DNA of 64,000 nucleotides from Peptoclostridium acidaminophilum DSM 3953 (GCF_000597865.1 NZ_CP007453.1:434001-498000), one strand, 5' to 3'; positions 1 through 8,596 are shown, counted from the first letter of the stretch. The notes: generated from the sequence alone by a model not told the origin. Numbers and translations: made by a program.

Positions 1-462
1 ATATTATACAACACAAGCGAGGCAAACTCAATTTTCCAGGTGAACACAGCCAAAGCGATTTCAAGCAAATTCGGAATCGGAATAGTTGAAATAGGCATAA
101 CATCATCAAACGACATTGACCAATCCCTAAGCTCGGTCATGGGAAAAATCGACGTTCTCTATACGCCAACTGACAATATCGTATCATCTTCAATGCCCAT
201 GGTAGTCAATAAGTGTATAGAAAACAAGCTGCCGTTGATAGCTGCAGAGGAAGCTGCAGTCAAAGCCGGCGCACTTGCCACAGACGGTATAAACTACTAC
301 AATCTTGGACTGCAGACAGGCAAAATTGCAGCTAGGATACTAAGGGGTGAAGCGCCACAAGATATACCTGTAGGAGCCCCTGAAAATACAGAGCTTGTGA
401 TAAATGAAGAGACTGCTAAGAGCATAGGAATAACAATTCCGGAAAGCCTTAGGAAAAAATAA
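1..462 (+). CDS. ABC transporter substrate-binding protein (TrpX-like), C-terminal part
   Basis: The reading frame is open from base 1, so the N-terminus lies outside the window and about 153 residues are visible. The sequence resembles the C-terminal lobe of the ABC_sub_bind (PF04392, TrpX-like) family of extracytoplasmic binding proteins, which deliver aromatic amino acids or similar ligands to an ABC permease. Supporting stretches are DVLYTPTDN, the LPLIAAEE segment followed by a GALAT turn, YYNLGLQTG and the closing helix KIAARILRGE. An ATG-type start at base 40 is not credible because the family sequence continues upstream of it (LYNTSEANS). No partner permease or ATPase follows within the window; they may lie upstream. 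The family call is fairly secure and the ligand is unknown. Confidence 0.8.
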   Translation: MLYNTSEANSIFQVNTAKAISSKFGIGIVEIGITSSNDIDQSLSSVMGKIDVLYTPTDNIVSSSMPMVVNKCIENKLPLIAAEEAAVKAGALATDGINYYNLGLQTGKIAARILRGEAPQDIPVGAPENTELVINEETAKSIGITIPESLRKK

Positions 463-503
463 ATATTGCAGACTTGTTTTAAAATAAGCTTCGCATAATA
501 TAC

Positions 504-597
504 AAAACGGCTCCCTTGAGGCATGAACCGACCCCCAAAAGTTAGACCTAAAAATCTAACTTATTGGGGTCACATCAATTCCCAGGGGAGCCGTTTT
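504..597. terminator. Long palindromic terminator containing paired IS3-type ends
   Basis: AAAACGGCTCCC at 504-515 pairs with GGGAGCCGTTTT near 586-597, giving a stem with an A-run on one side and a T-run on the other. It can therefore terminate both the binding-protein gene and the convergent MFS gene. Inside the loop, 523-545 (starting TGAACCGACCCCC) and the reverse complement of 554-576 (starting TGATGTGACCCCA) are imperfect 23-bp inverted repeats. They look like the two ends of an IS150-type IS3 element joined with only 8 bp between them. Confidence 0.7.
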
Positions 598-1808
598 TAA
601 ATATTATTTTCATTAGAGTTAAGGACTGATATCTGTTCGTTTAGTCTGATATCTTTCGAACTTTTGAGAAAAATTGCAAGAATTGCAGCCAGCAACGGTA
701 TCAAAAACAGAAGCTGCATAGCAGCATCAATGCCAAATATGTCAGCGTATCGCCCAACGAGAGATACGGCAAGGCCGCCTATGCCGACAGCAAAACCCAT
801 GCTAAGGCCTGAAGCCAGGGCAGTGTTTTCAGGGATGAGCTCCTGAGCCACAACCACTGTTACTGAAAACGACGATAAAAGAGCCATGGTGCCAATTCCA
901 AGCAGTATGAACGAAACAGGCCCCGAGAGCGCAAAGAAACCGTAAAACGCTGCAGAAGCCAGGAGCATCGAGAAGAACATGAGCGGCTTTCTTCCGAAGC
1001 GGTCTGATATATAGCCGCCGATAATGCCTCCAACAGAACCGGCTGTAAGAGCAGCAAATATAAGAGAGCCTGTAAACTGCGCCGAAAAATTTCTGGATAG
1101 AAAGTATATTGGAAGCAGTGTCATGAGTCCCGTATGCACGACCGAGCGAAGGACTACAATGGCAATTAGCTTGAAAAGCTCTGAATTTGAGGAGTTTCCG
1201 ATGCTTTTCAAAAGCAGCCCTAGCTGTGGGGCATCCTGCTTTTTTGATGTCTCGATTCTGGGTGCATAAAAATATAGCAGCATTGCGGCAAGCAGTCCCG
1301 GGAATATAGCCACCCATGTATATTCGACGCCATAGTTGCTGAAAAGAGGCAGAAGAAGCATGGGGCTGATGGCGAGTCCCAGATTGCCCATTGCAATGAA
1401 TGCTGACATAACAAGTCCCTTGTTGTTTCTGCTCGACATGCCGACCATTGAGGCGGCCTGAGGGTGGAACGCGGCGGTACCCATGCCTGCCGCTGCCGCA
1501 ACCAGCATTAGAAGCGCCGTATTTGAGATATAGCCGGTCATGCTCAGCAGCACAGCCATCCAGAGCGTACCAATGTGCACAAACCATCGTTGTCCTCTTT
1601 GGTCGATGAGATAGCCAAAAATCGGCTGAGCAATTGATGAGCTTATAGTAAACGTTGCTATTATAAGAGTTCCGGCTGATACCGACAGCTTATTGCCGAG
1701 TATAAGCACGGCTGTAAGCTGGGGCAGGAAATTTGCATACATATCGTTCATCATGTGGGCGAAGAAAAGTATTGTTATAGAGGCTATGCCTATATTTTTG
1801 TTGTTCAT
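597..1808 (-). CDS. MFS transporter, fosmidomycin-resistance-like
   Basis: A 403-residue major facilitator superfamily permease with about 12 hydrophobic segments. The N-terminal half contains LFFAHMMNDMYANFLPQL, a GYLIDQRGQRW loop like the motif A loop between helices 2 and 3, and FHPQAASMVG. That last pattern resembles the FHPE/Q block of Fsr-type drug efflux proteins. The second half has a GGYISDRFGRKPLMF motif A copy. The start at 1808 is chosen because AAGGAGAT lies about 6 bases upstream; a longer frame to 1823 would include the ribosome site. It stands alone, convergent with the preceding gene. Proton-driven efflux of a small molecule is likely, but the substrate cannot be told. Confidence 0.82.
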   Translation of the reverse strand: MNNKNIGIASITILFFAHMMNDMYANFLPQLTAVLILGNKLSVSAGTLIIATFTISSSIAQPIFGYLIDQRGQRWFVHIGTLWMAVLLSMTGYISNTALLMLVAAAAGMGTAAFHPQAASMVGMSSRNNKGLVMSAFIAMGNLGLAISPMLLLPLFSNYGVEYTWVAIFPGLLAAMLLYFYAPRIETSKKQDAPQLGLLLKSIGNSSNSELFKLIAIVVLRSVVHTGLMTLLPIYFLSRNFSAQFTGSLIFAALTAGSVGGIIGGYISDRFGRKPLMFFSMLLASAAFYGFFALSGPVSFILLGIGTMALLSSFSVTVVVAQELIPENTALASGLSMGFAVGIGGLAVSLVGRYADIFGIDAAMQLLFLIPLLAAILAIFLKSSKDIRLNEQISVLNSNENNI

Positions 1809-1936
1809 AATATCTCCTTGCAACCAAATAGTGCCTTATAAGAATGTGTTAGGGGAAAAATCCTTCAAAAAAATTGTACTACATATACTCGAAATTGGAT
1901 ACATATAATATATAATATACTGCGGGGGGTGAGATT

Positions 1937-2203
1937 ATGGGGATGCCAATTACGCCCAAAAGCCGCGCCGGCAAATGGGCTGCTGAATTCAGCATTGTTT
2001 TTATTATTTTGATGTCGCTCAAGATTATGCGGGAACTTCCGATTCCGACATTTTTAATCGCTTTCTTGGGGTTTGCAGGTTTTATTAATGGACTTATTGC
2101 CATTATAAGAAACAAAGACAGAGCTCTGCTGACGTTGCTATCCATACCGGTTGGTCTAGTGATAATAATATGGTCAGCGCTTGAAATGATGTTTCCTCAC
2201 TGA
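1937..2203 (+). CDS. Small hypothetical membrane protein
   Basis: An 88-residue protein with three hydrophobic stretches: roughly residues 16-28, 36-56 and 65-83. It has a basic N-terminus (KSRAGK), which suggests an integral membrane protein with a cytoplasmic N-terminus. GGGGGTGAG ends four bases before the ATG and supports translation from 1937; the second in-frame ATG at 1943 is also possible. It is followed by a good terminator and divergently faces the MFS gene, so it is a monocistronic unit. I do not recognise the family. Confidence 0.6.
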   Translation: MGMPITPKSRAGKWAAEFSIVFIILMSLKIMRELPIPTFLIAFLGFAGFINGLIAIIRNKDRALLTLLSIPVGLVIIIWSALEMMFPH

Positions 2204-2234
2204 TCCTCAGCTCAGAAAGGAAAAGTTCTAAGTT

Positions 2235-2265
2235 AAAAAAAAGTCCGCATAAGCGGGCTTTTTTT
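2235..2265 (+). terminator. Rho-independent terminator
   Basis: AAGTCCGC, loop ATAA, then GCGGGCTT, followed by a run of T. It lies about 30 bases after the small membrane protein gene. Confidence 0.85.
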
Positions 2266-2423
2266 ATACAAGGTGGAATTCATATATAAATAAATTTTAT
2301 AAAACATTAATATTGTATGCAATAAACTTATACTGGCCGCATTCTGTTTACTATTAATACTGTTTTTGATACCCTATACTAGGTATATTGTTACTAGGAT
2401 TTCAAAATACATAGTGGAGGAGA

Positions 2424-3800
2424 ATGCATACAATGAAAAAAGCAAAAAAACACATTCTTTTGCTTGCCGCACTTATACTTGGAATGCTGACATTCGCAGC
2501 ATGCGCCAAGGAAGAGCCGCAGCAGGAGACTAATGGACCAGCAAAAGCTATATCAACAGAAGATCTCAAGGGAAAGCTTGAGGACGATTCGTATGTAATA
2601 GTGGATACCCGTATAAACGACGCCTTCAACGGCTGGAAACTTGACGGCGTGAGCAGAGGCGGCCACATAGAAGGCGCAGTTGATTTTTCCGCCAACTGGC
2701 TGAAGGTTGAGGCAAAGGATAAGGACAAGGTGCTTGACGAGGCGCTGAAGACAAAAGGGATAAGCCTTGATAAAAATATAGTGCTTTACGATGCAAACGG
2801 CAAGGACGCGCTTGAGGTTGCCAACTACCTGAGCGAAAAGGGATACAAGAACCTGTATACTTACGATGTCAAGGAGTGGGCGAAAGACAACAGCCTGCCA
2901 ATGGTTAAATACGACAACTATCAGATGATAGTTCCGGCAAGCGCAGTTAAGGATATAGTTGACGGAAAGACGCCTGAGAGCTTCGAGGCAGGCAAGAAAG
3001 TGAAGATAGTTGAAGCCAGCTGGGGTGAGGAGGATACATCTTACGCCAAGGGACACGTTCCTACAGCATTCCACATAAACACTGACCTTATTGAGCCGCC
3101 GCCGGCATGGATGCTTGCAAGCGACGAGCAGCTAACTCAGTTTGCCAAGGACTACGGCTTCACAAAGAACGACACAGTCATAGTTACAAGCGAAGCTCAA
3201 ATGGCAGCATACCGCGTAGCGCTAGTGCTCCGTTACATGGGTGTTGAGGATGTCAGGGTGCTCAACGGCGGACTTGGAGCCTGGACTTCTGCCGGCTATG
3301 ATGTTGAAACTGCAAGCAACAAGCCGACTCCAGTGAGCGATTTTGGGGCAGTGATACCTGCAAATCCTGACCTTGTTGACACTATGGAGGAGACAAAAGC
3401 TGGACTTGCAACTCCAGACAAGTTCACTCTTGTAGACAACAGAACATGGGAAGAGCATATAGGAAAGACTTCTGGGTACAGCTACCATGACAAGATGGGA
3501 CGCATACCTGGAGCAGTTTACGGCTATGCAGGCTTAGGCGATTCAAACTCGCTTCAGTACTACCGCAACATTGACAATACAATGAGAAACGCCGATGAAA
3601 TTGCGGCTATGTGGAAGGAAGCTGGCATCGACACAAACAAGCACCTTTCATTCCACTGCGGCAGCGGCTGGCGTGTTGCTGAAATACTTGTATACGCCAA
3701 TACAATGGGGCTAGATAACGTTTCAATATACAGCAACGGCTGGATAGAGTGGAGCAACAACCCAAGCAATCCAATTGAAACTGGAGAGCCTGCAAAATAG
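2424..3800 (+). CDS. Lipoprotein with three rhodanese domains
   Basis: A 458-residue exported sulfurtransferase-like protein. The N-terminus is a lipoprotein signal (basic MKKAKKH, hydrophobic core, lipobox LTFAAC), so the mature protein should be tethered outside the membrane. Three rhodanese modules follow at roughly residues 40-160, 170-300 and 310-455. Only the last has the catalytic loop cysteine (HCGSGWRV); the first two have DANGKD and TSEAQM at that position and are probably structural or substrate-binding. GGAGG at 2416-2420 serves either ATG 2424 (3-base gap) or ATG 2433 (12-base gap); 2433 gives a more typical signal peptide. It heads a two-gene unit with the membrane protein 16 bases downstream. 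The sulfur substrate is unknown. Confidence 0.85.
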   Translation: MHTMKKAKKHILLLAALILGMLTFAACAKEEPQQETNGPAKAISTEDLKGKLEDDSYVIVDTRINDAFNGWKLDGVSRGGHIEGAVDFSANWLKVEAKDKDKVLDEALKTKGISLDKNIVLYDANGKDALEVANYLSEKGYKNLYTYDVKEWAKDNSLPMVKYDNYQMIVPASAVKDIVDGKTPESFEAGKKVKIVEASWGEEDTSYAKGHVPTAFHINTDLIEPPPAWMLASDEQLTQFAKDYGFTKNDTVIVTSEAQMAAYRVALVLRYMGVEDVRVLNGGLGAWTSAGYDVETASNKPTPVSDFGAVIPANPDLVDTMEETKAGLATPDKFTLVDNRTWEEHIGKTSGYSYHDKMGRIPGAVYGYAGLGDSNSLQYYRNIDNTMRNADEIAAMWKEAGIDTNKHLSFHCGSGWRVAEILVYANTMGLDNVSIYSNGWIEWSNNPSNPIETGEPAK

Positions 3801-3816
3801 AAAGATGTGAGAAAGA

Positions 3817-4263
3817 ATGAAAAGAGTCGAATTTAAAAAAGCGGTCTATATTGCGGCTGCGACAGTGCAGATGGTCCTTGTGGCTGCGGTCGTACAGCTT
3901 AGCAATCTTACGACGAAAAAGGCTGGTGTAATGCACCATGTGTACTTTATGAAGGATAAGTACGCCCAGGGGATATACTCTCCGGCAAACCTCAGGCTGC
4001 AGAGCATAGCGATTATTGCCGTTTCAGCGGTTGCAGTGGGACTACTAGCCTTTGCTGTCAGGCGAAAAAAAAGCAGATTTTTAAAAATTCAGGCAGGCAT
4101 TGCAGCGGTAATAGGACTTGTCGCGTGGTATGTAATCAACAGTGGATTTTTCAAAAGCCTGCTGGCTTATCCATACTTCATTATGGTGTTTGAGATTGTC
4201 TTAGCAATACAAATGTTGATACTGATTGGTGTGAAATTTACAGCAAGAGACAGATATAATTAA
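3817..4263 (+). CDS. Hypothetical membrane protein next to rhodanese lipoprotein
   Basis: A 148-residue protein with four predicted membrane helices, near residues 8-28, 60-80, 92-112 and 118-140. A polar loop (VMHHVYFMKDKYAQG) lies between helices one and two. It starts 16 bases after the rhodanese gene, with GTGAGAAAG just upstream of the ATG, and ends before a strong terminator, so the two genes probably form one operon. It could anchor or partner the rhodanese lipoprotein or move a sulfur compound; that role is inferred only from position. No named family recognised. Confidence 0.65.
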   Translation: MKRVEFKKAVYIAAATVQMVLVAAVVQLSNLTTKKAGVMHHVYFMKDKYAQGIYSPANLRLQSIAIIAVSAVAVGLLAFAVRRKKSRFLKIQAGIAAVIGLVAWYVINSGFFKSLLAYPYFIMVFEIVLAIQMLILIGVKFTARDRYN

Positions 4264-4306
4264 AAAAGAACCCATATAGGCAACGACATTAACTTAAACT
4301 TATATA

Positions 4307-4354
4307 AAATGAGCAGCATCACTCCCAACAAAAAAGAGTGTTGCTGCTCATTTT
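4307..4354. terminator. Bidirectional terminator between convergent genes
   Basis: AATGAGCAGCATCACTC pairs imperfectly with GAGTGTTGCTGCTCATT, flanked by A and T runs. It lies between the rhodanese operon and the convergent Rh-type transporter. Confidence 0.85.
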
Positions 4355-4398
4355 GATTTTTGTGTTCAGGATGCATCGAAATTTTGAAAAGTCAGGCC

Positions 4399-5679
4399 CT
4401 ATGCAGAATGCTCAGTTACAAATTCATCCTTGTCGCTGTACGCAACAGCTTTTTTCCCAAACAAGCTTATCACAAAACCTGTGACTCTGCCGGCAACGAA
4501 CGCTATCGCAACTGTTGTAATTATTCCTATTATTTGAATGCCAGGGGTTCCAGCAACAAAAATAGCTGTCAGGCCGCCCAAAATGCCCGGCATTCCGTGA
4601 AGATTGTTGATCCCGCAGGTATCCGTGCCTTTTATAACTTTTTCAAGCTTTACAGAGAGTATGCTGTATCCGACTGTGCTGAGTGTGCCAGCTCCAATCC
4701 CTATAAGCATAGCGTATCCCGGCGTTGTCATGTCGCAGAGAGATCCTATGGCCACACCGCCGGCCAGTGCAGCATTAGCAATGTCTTCAATCTCAACCTT
4801 GCCGCGTATGATTGTTGAGAATATATATGTTGCCAATGTTGAGCCGCAAAGCGCAAATACCGTGTTGATTGCAGTAAGAACCACTTTGTCAGGAGTGACA
4901 ATTGCGCTCGTGAATGACGGCCAGAAAAGCCACAGTATCATGCTCCCCAAAAGGCAGAACTGGTTGCTTGTGGAATCATTTTCACAGATGGGGTCGTTTT
5001 CGAATTTATGGATTGTATTAGCAATTACGCCGATTCCAAAATATGCAACGAACGCATGGATTACGACCGAACCGCCGGTGTCGAAAAATCCTTTGAAATA
5101 ACCGCTTTCAAGAATGAGCCACTCGTTGAATATGTATGCCGGTATGAACAGCAGGCCCATCAACAGATATTGGTCCATCCTTAGGCGCCCGAGAGGAGCT
5201 CCCATTGCAATCAGAAGACTGGCTGCAGCAAATTCGGCGAAAAGAAAAGTTTTTATGTCCACGGTCGGCATAGCAAAGCCTTCGCCGCCGAAGCTTTTGA
5301 TTAGCATATATGAAGGAATTGCAACGCTTACAGCAAGGAATGTCGCCGTGATTGAGCTATAGCCGTGCTTGCGTATGAAAGCCATAAGAAAACCGAAGCC
5401 CACCAACAGCATTGCAAGAATGTGGATTGAACGCCCATACTGCAATGTGTCAAGTATCGTTCCGTATTCAGATGGTGAATCGGATGCATTTGCGCCAGCG
5501 GCATTAATGTCGACTGCCTCCTGGACAAGGTTTTCATTGAAAGATGGAAGAAAAGCAACTGCAATGGCAATAATTATGAACAGAAAAAAAGCCAGGAGTG
5601 CTTTGCTTGGTGCAGAGGCCTGTTTTGATGCAAGTTGTTGCGCTTCATATTGAGGTTCAGATTTTGCTGCTTGAGACAT
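4399..5679 (-). CDS. Rh-type ammonium/CO2 channel (Amt/Rh superfamily)
   Basis: A 426-residue polytopic membrane protein that reads as an Rh (Rhesus glycoprotein-like) member of the ammonium transporter superfamily rather than a classical AmtB. Diagnostic stretches are LVGFGFLMAFIRKHGYSS, the FDTGGSVVIHAFVAYFG block with the first pore histidine, IANAALAGGVAIGS, and CGINNLHGMPGILGG with the second pore histidine. About 11-12 helices are visible, preceded by a long polar N-terminus with a large extracytoplasmic loop. AGGGAGG sits 7 bases before the ATG. No GlnK/PII gene is adjacent, unlike most amtB genes. The protein probably conducts ammonia (and possibly CO2) across the membrane, plausible for an amino-acid fermenter releasing ammonia. 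Confidence 0.85.
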   Translation of the reverse strand: MSQAAKSEPQYEAQQLASKQASAPSKALLAFFLFIIIAIAVAFLPSFNENLVQEAVDINAAGANASDSPSEYGTILDTLQYGRSIHILAMLLVGFGFLMAFIRKHGYSSITATFLAVSVAIPSYMLIKSFGGEGFAMPTVDIKTFLFAEFAAASLLIAMGAPLGRLRMDQYLLMGLLFIPAYIFNEWLILESGYFKGFFDTGGSVVIHAFVAYFGIGVIANTIHKFENDPICENDSTSNQFCLLGSMILWLFWPSFTSAIVTPDKVVLTAINTVFALCGSTLATYIFSTIIRGKVEIEDIANAALAGGVAIGSLCDMTTPGYAMLIGIGAGTLSTVGYSILSVKLEKVIKGTDTCGINNLHGMPGILGGLTAIFVAGTPGIQIIGIITTVAIAFVAGRVTGFVISLFGKKAVAYSDKDEFVTEHSA

Positions 5680-6146
5680 TTGGTTACCTCCCTTAAATTT
5701 AATTTAATCAACCCTGCAAACAAATATGCAATGTCAGAAAATTAACCAAAGTCAAGCGGCTTTGATTATCGCAATGCCTGAAATATACAGATGCATGCAA
5801 AGCTATAAGGACAAACAGGGACTAAAAAAGAATAATTGTGTGATATATTTAACATAAACTGATATGTAATAATATTACCACCTATGCCAATAAAAAGGAA
5901 TACAAATTTGAAAATAAATAGTTATATATGCACATCACTGCTTCTTACTTTAGAAAACTTATTGGTTAAAGCTGTCTTGCAATATGGTAGAATATAACTA
6001 AAAAACTAAATTATAAAGGAATGATGATTTATGTTGAATATATCTTTGAACCTGCAGAGTGTGCTTAAGAGGGAGATGTGTGTCCAGTAACTTATGCAGT
6101 CTCCCTTGAAACTTGGATTTATAAGAATCTGGAGGGCGATATATAG
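5680..6146. other. Intergenic region with a possible rsgA leader
   Basis: This 467-bp region holds no long reading frame. An extended -10 promoter (5985-5993) faces rsgA. Downstream, 6021-6090 contains AAAGGA followed by overlapping tiny frames (13-18 codons). GGGAGA near 6074-6079 can pair with TCTCCC near 6101-6106. This could be a structured leader, but I see no known riboswitch. The 5680-5960 part shows nothing recognisable beyond the upstream signals of the Rh gene. Confidence 0.4.
5985..5993 (+). promoter_or_regulatory. Extended -10 promoter for rsgA
   Basis: TGGTAGAAT matches an extended -10 (TGN followed by TAGAAT). No good -35 lies 17 bases upstream; TTGGTT at 5962-5967 is about 20 bases away. 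The start point would fall near 6000, giving a leader of roughly 145 bases before rsgA. Confidence 0.5.
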
Positions 6147-7226
6147 ATGAAAAGTATAGATTTAAAAGACATAGGGCTAACGGAGGAAAATATTCAGGAA
6201 GCTTCAATGTATGATGAAAACCTTCACATAGCAAGGGTATCCGTGCAGCACAAGGACATTTACAAGGTTATTACAGAGGACGGTGAGTGCTTTGCCGAGA
6301 TATCAGGCAAGATGCACTACGATGCGGAATATGCAAGCGATTATCCCGCAGTAGGCGACTGGGTGCTTGTGGACCGCACTAGCGACGAGCATGGCCATGC
6401 TATAATACACCATATACTCAAGCGAAAAAGCTGCTTTGAAAGAAAGATGGCAGGCACCGCCAAGGACTATCAGGTAGTGGCCTCCAACATAGATACCGTG
6501 TTCATTTGTATGTCCCTAAACAAGGATTTTAACCTGCGCCGGCTGGAGCGTTATCTTTCAATAGCCTGGGACAGCATGGCGACTCCTGTAGTGGTTCTGA
6601 CAAAAGCCGACCTTTGCGACGACGTCCAAGGCAGGGTGCTTAAGGCGCAAAGCGTTGCAATAGGAGTGGACATACTTGTAACGTCCGGCATTGCAGAAGA
6701 TGGATATTTGGATGTCAAAAGGTACATCTCAAAAGGGAAGACCATAGCCTTTATAGGATCATCGGGAGTCGGCAAGTCAACTCTCATAAACAGGCTGATG
6801 GGAGAGGAAATTCTCGTCACAATGGGTCTAAGAGATGACGACAAGGGCAGGCATGCCACGACTTTCAGGCAGCTGTTAATGCTTCCTGAAGGCGGAGTTG
6901 TAATCGACACTCCCGGAATGAGGGAGCTTCAGCTGGCTGCAGCCGACCTTGACAGGACGTTTTCAGACATAGAGGAGCTCGCACAGGATTGCCGTTTCAA
7001 GGACTGCCGCCATGAAGAGGAGCCCGGATGCGCCGTTAGGGAGGCCATAGAGCATGGCGAGCTTGATGCAAAACGCCTTGAAAGCTTCAAGAAGCTGCAA
7101 AAGGAGCTCAAGTACCAGGAACTCGACAGCAAACAGCGCGAGAATGAGAAGATAATGGACATGTTTGGTGGAAAAGGGGCAATGAAGAAAGCGCGTGATT
7201 TTGTGAAGCACAAGAACAAGCGCTAA
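6147..7226 (+). CDS. rsgA: Ribosome small-subunit biogenesis GTPase RsgA
   Basis: A 359-residue circularly permuted GTPase of the RsgA/YloQ/YjeQ family, which helps 30S subunit maturation near the decoding centre. An N-terminal OB-fold region (about residues 25-110, with YPAVGDWVLV) is followed by the permuted G domain: G4-like LTKADLC, then G1 IGSSGVGKSTLINRL, and G3 DTPGMREL. The C-terminal zinc knuckle has C, C, H and C ligands in CRFKDCRHEEEPGCAV. GGAGGG stands about 11 bases before the ATG. Length is slightly above typical because of a lysine-rich C-terminal tail. It is monocistronic, ending in a terminator. Confidence 0.96.
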   Translation: MKSIDLKDIGLTEENIQEASMYDENLHIARVSVQHKDIYKVITEDGECFAEISGKMHYDAEYASDYPAVGDWVLVDRTSDEHGHAIIHHILKRKSCFERKMAGTAKDYQVVASNIDTVFICMSLNKDFNLRRLERYLSIAWDSMATPVVVLTKADLCDDVQGRVLKAQSVAIGVDILVTSGIAEDGYLDVKRYISKGKTIAFIGSSGVGKSTLINRLMGEEILVTMGLRDDDKGRHATTFRQLLMLPEGGVVIDTPGMRELQLAAADLDRTFSDIEELAQDCRFKDCRHEEEPGCAVREAIEHGELDAKRLESFKKLQKELKYQELDSKQRENEKIMDMFGGKGAMKKARDFVKHKNKR

Positions 7227-7293
7227 CAATAGCCTCAAATCAAACAAATAAGATAAAATATTAAGTAGTCAATTAAGGAAAAACCTCAAGTAG

Positions 7294-7321
7294 AAAAAGC
7301 CAGGGAGACCCGGCTTTTTTT
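7294..7321 (+). terminator. Rho-independent terminator of rsgA
   Basis: AAAAAGCCAGG, loop GAGA, CCCGGCTTTTT followed by further T residues. Confidence 0.85.
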
Positions 7322-7348
7322 TTGCAAATTAGCCTTTTGTGATGAGCA

Positions 7349-7382
7349 TAAAAAAATCAAGGCCCTTGAAAGCCTTGATTTT
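7349..7382 (-). terminator. Terminator downstream of tRNA-Leu
   Basis: On the minus strand AAAATCAAGGC pairs with GCCTTGATTTT and is followed by T residues, just past the CCA end of the tRNA gene. Confidence 0.8.
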
Positions 7383-7384
7383 GC

Positions 7385-7471
7385 TGGTGCAGGAAAAGGG
7401 AGTCGAACCCTCACGATATTGCTACCGCTAGAACCTGAATCTAGTGCGTCTGCCAATTCCGCCATCCCTGC
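7385..7471 (-). tRNA. tRNA-Leu (anticodon CAG)
   Basis: Folds as a class II leucine tRNA of 87 bases including an encoded CCA. The acceptor stem GCAGGGA pairs with TTCCTGC with one G-T pair. The D-arm carries GGCGGAATTGGCAGACGC and the anticodon stem is CTAGA/TCTAG around loop TTCAGGT, so the anticodon is CAG, reading CUG. A long variable arm and the T-loop GGTTCGACTCC follow. It is a single tRNA gene with its own terminator. Confidence 0.97.
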
Positions 7472-7579
7472 ATATTGAAATTTAAAATTTTGACAGTAAA
7501 ATTTTATCAAAATAATCATCAAATGTCAACGCAAAGAATAATTGGATGAGCTTATTAAAGCATGTTCAGCCCGCTGTAT

Positions 7580-8596
7580 TTAGCGAACTGTTTCAAATAT
7601 GCAATCAAAGTACTTGAACTCTATGTCTAAGTCGCAGTCTTCTCCTGTAGTAAATGACCTATTGCCCAGAAGTTCAAGAAGCCTTTTGTGGTTTTGGTTT
7701 TCTCCAGAATTTAAAGTGAAATGCTCGTAGATGCTGAGCGTTTCGCTTACTGCATCATTAAATATTTCGACGAATGAAGAGTTGTATTCCACTGAATTTT
7801 CCCAAGGTAAGCGCCAGACTCCTTTTTTTAGATTGAGATAGTCCATTAGATTGAGATAGTCCAGGTTGTCAGATGTTTTCTGAGGGTATATAATGCTCGA
7901 AATTAGAGGGTACCCGCCTTTAATATGCTCTAGTTTTGAAATCAGAAGCCTTTTAAGACCGGCTGGGTCATCAAGCCTTCGCTGAATTGAGTACATGTCA
8001 TTAATTGCGGTGGCTGCCTGAGATGCGGTGACATTATCTCCGTGCACATGGAGTATTACATGTTCGAACATCTCGGCTATGATTTTTGATTCATATTCGG
8101 AGACTTTTATTATTTCTGGGACATTCAGGCTATGCGGAGTCAAGTTCATTGTATTTTTTAGCATTATGACGTCAATAGTGGTTTCAAACAGCCTGTGGTA
8201 ATACACATATTTCATGGCGTCATCCTGCTCGCTTCGCGCAAATCCGGTTTTATAATAAACATACGGATGAGCATGGACGTCTAGAATGTAGTGGCATATG
8301 AAACCAAGCAGATATGCAGACAAGATGTCTCTTTCTGGAGCGTCTTGGCCTTCAAGATATTCAAGCATTTGAGAAAATGTGGCTTTGATTTTTTTTCGGT
8401 GCAGCTTCTTTCCTATATCGGGAATGCCTTCGCTGTCTGCCCAGGGCCAGGCCCTGTAGTAGAACAGGAAGTCGGGCCCCTGCGTACCAAGGTTAAATAC
8501 GCTTTGATGCCTTGATACAATTGATTTGATGTCTTGTGATTTTGTCTGCTTTATGGCCTCAAGGCCGCATAGGTAGTGCGTAATTATGCCCGGCAT
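7580..8596 (-). CDS. Zinc-dependent phospholipase C-like protein
   Basis: A 338-residue protein of the zinc-dependent phospholipase C (PF00882) family. Visible features are MPGIITHYLCG at the very N-terminus, LGTQGPDFLFYYR, and LGFICHYILDVHAHPYVYY, giving histidines and aspartates that would bind the metal cluster. The start at 8596 is used because AGGACAGGA precedes that ATG, and conserved family sequence begins there. There is no signal peptide, so it is likely cytoplasmic, unlike secreted toxins of this family. Such intracellular members are common in Clostridia with unknown substrate. It stands alone. Confidence 0.75.
   Translation of the reverse strand: MPGIITHYLCGLEAIKQTKSQDIKSIVSRHQSVFNLGTQGPDFLFYYRAWPWADSEGIPDIGKKLHRKKIKATFSQMLEYLEGQDAPERDILSAYLLGFICHYILDVHAHPYVYYKTGFARSEQDDAMKYVYYHRLFETTIDVIMLKNTMNLTPHSLNVPEIIKVSEYESKIIAEMFEHVILHVHGDNVTASQAATAINDMYSIQRRLDDPAGLKRLLISKLEHIKGGYPLISSIIYPQKTSDNLDYLNLMDYLNLKKGVWRLPWENSVEYNSSFVEIFNDAVSETLSIYEHFTLNSGENQNHKRLLELLGNRSFTTGEDCDLDIEFKYFDCIFETVR

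Noticed and set aside
829-1587. 252-codon frame opposite in phase within the MFS gene
   Set aside because: It lies on the same strand but in another frame of a clear MFS gene, has no ribosome site and no family features; it is a shadow frame.
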